A stretch of DNA of 5,831 bases from Ardenticatenales bacterium (GTDB lineage: Bacteria; Chloroflexota; Anaerolineae; Promineifilales; UBA4811): the NCBI GenBank assembly GCA_030667645.1, contig DAOUVM010000177.1:1-5831 (forward strand). Reading direction: 5' to 3'. Shown here piece by piece: positions 5,469 through 5,831 of the stretch. The notes beneath the pieces are model-generated. The model worked only from the letters and a program-made list of their open reading frames with translations. It was not told the DNA's origin and did no database searches. Position 1 is the stretch's first letter, and the number at the start of each line of letters is the position of its first letter. A program made the position numbers and the translations under genes.

Positions 5469-5831
5469 ATGCAAAGCTTCTTCCGTCGCCCGCCCGGCGC
5501 ATTGTCGTCTCTATCTCATCTTACGCGATATCAGCCCAAAGGTCGCACACTCATCCCTCTGATCATCTTGCTCTCGCTACTGGGCTGCGCCGCTGCTCCG
5601 GCCGGGTCCGGCGATCTGGCGGAACCGGGGACGTTTTGGATTCTCGTGGCCCTCATGGGATTCATGATGCCGATCGGTGTGATGCTAGTCGCCTGGGGAG
5701 GGGCTGACTGGGAGCAGATGTCCAGTATGGCGTCGGCCGGATTGTTGGCGCTCTTAATGGCCCTGGTGGGCTATTCTGCCACCGGCTTTGCGCTCCAGTT
5801 TGGAGGAATAGGCTGGAGCCATGACTTGGCC
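5469..5831 (+). CDS. amt: Ammonium-transporter-like (Amt/MEP/Rh) membrane protein, N-terminal part only
   Basis: The frame is open for 121 codons to the window edge, so only the N-terminus is seen. A positively charged start (RR at 6-7, K24, R26) leads to a hydrophobic run (28-39) ending in LLGC with C40, then a short polar linker. From residue 56, FWILVALMGFMMPIGVMLVAWGG (56-78) lines up with the first Amt helix and its PG...YGG ending. GLLALLMALVGYSATGFALQFGG (91-113) lines up with the second helix and the GYSLAFG region. Amt proteins conduct ammonium across the inner membrane, and many have a cleaved signal peptide. The match is to a divergent member, and conserved pore histidines would lie beyond the window. 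An alternative in-frame ATG at 5439 would add 10 residues, but neither start has a clear ribosome binding site. The GlnK/PII partner, if any, is not in view. Confidence 0.6.
   Translation, partial: MQSFFRRPPGALSSLSHLTRYQPKGRTLIPLIILLSLLGCAAAPAGSGDLAEPGTFWILVALMGFMMPIGVMLVAWGGADWEQMSSMASAGLLALLMALVGYSATGFALQFGGIGWSHDLA

Overview
This GC-rich window (roughly 58-60% by eye) carries five clear protein genes, one plausible small unrecognised ORF, and the start of a sixth gene that runs off the right edge. I see no rRNA, tRNA, CRISPR array, insertion sequence or phage gene. The mix of genes (a PP2C phosphatase beside RNase J, a Yip1-family membrane protein, a DPM-like glycosyltransferase and a divergent ammonium-transporter-like protein) and the protein style suggest a Chloroflexota bacterium, perhaps of the Anaerolineae or Caldilineae kind. 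That placement is inference, not shown by any marker gene here.

Left part (1-2561, + strand): a membrane-tethered PP2C-type Ser/Thr phosphatase is followed with no intervening base by ribonuclease J. The ribosome binding site of the RNase J gene lies inside the last codons of the phosphatase gene, so the two are almost certainly cotranscribed and probably translationally coupled. A GC-rich hairpin sits in the last codons of RNase J.

Middle part (2598-4549): a TetR-family repressor on the - strand faces a family 2 glycosyltransferase on the + strand. Between them is a textbook sigma-70-type promoter for the tetR gene (TTGACA, 17 bp, TATACT). An 18-bp near-perfect palindrome overlaps its -10 box and start site, which is the usual layout of an autoregulated TetR gene. 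A 58-codon ORF with its own Shine-Dalgarno sequence ends 4 nt before the glycosyltransferase start. It may be a small gene cotranscribed with the glycosyltransferase.

Right part (4550-5831): a convergent intergenic region holds a strong hairpin without a U-tract. It is followed by a five-helix Yip1-family membrane protein on the - strand. A 236-bp divergent region then leads to the N-terminal 121 codons of an ammonium-transporter-like membrane protein, which has a lipobox-like signal sequence.

I do not see a convincing new multi-gene system. The parts most worth checking are the TetR/palindrome/small-ORF/glycosyltransferase locus, the phosphatase-RNase J pairing, and the unusual N-terminus of the Amt-like protein.
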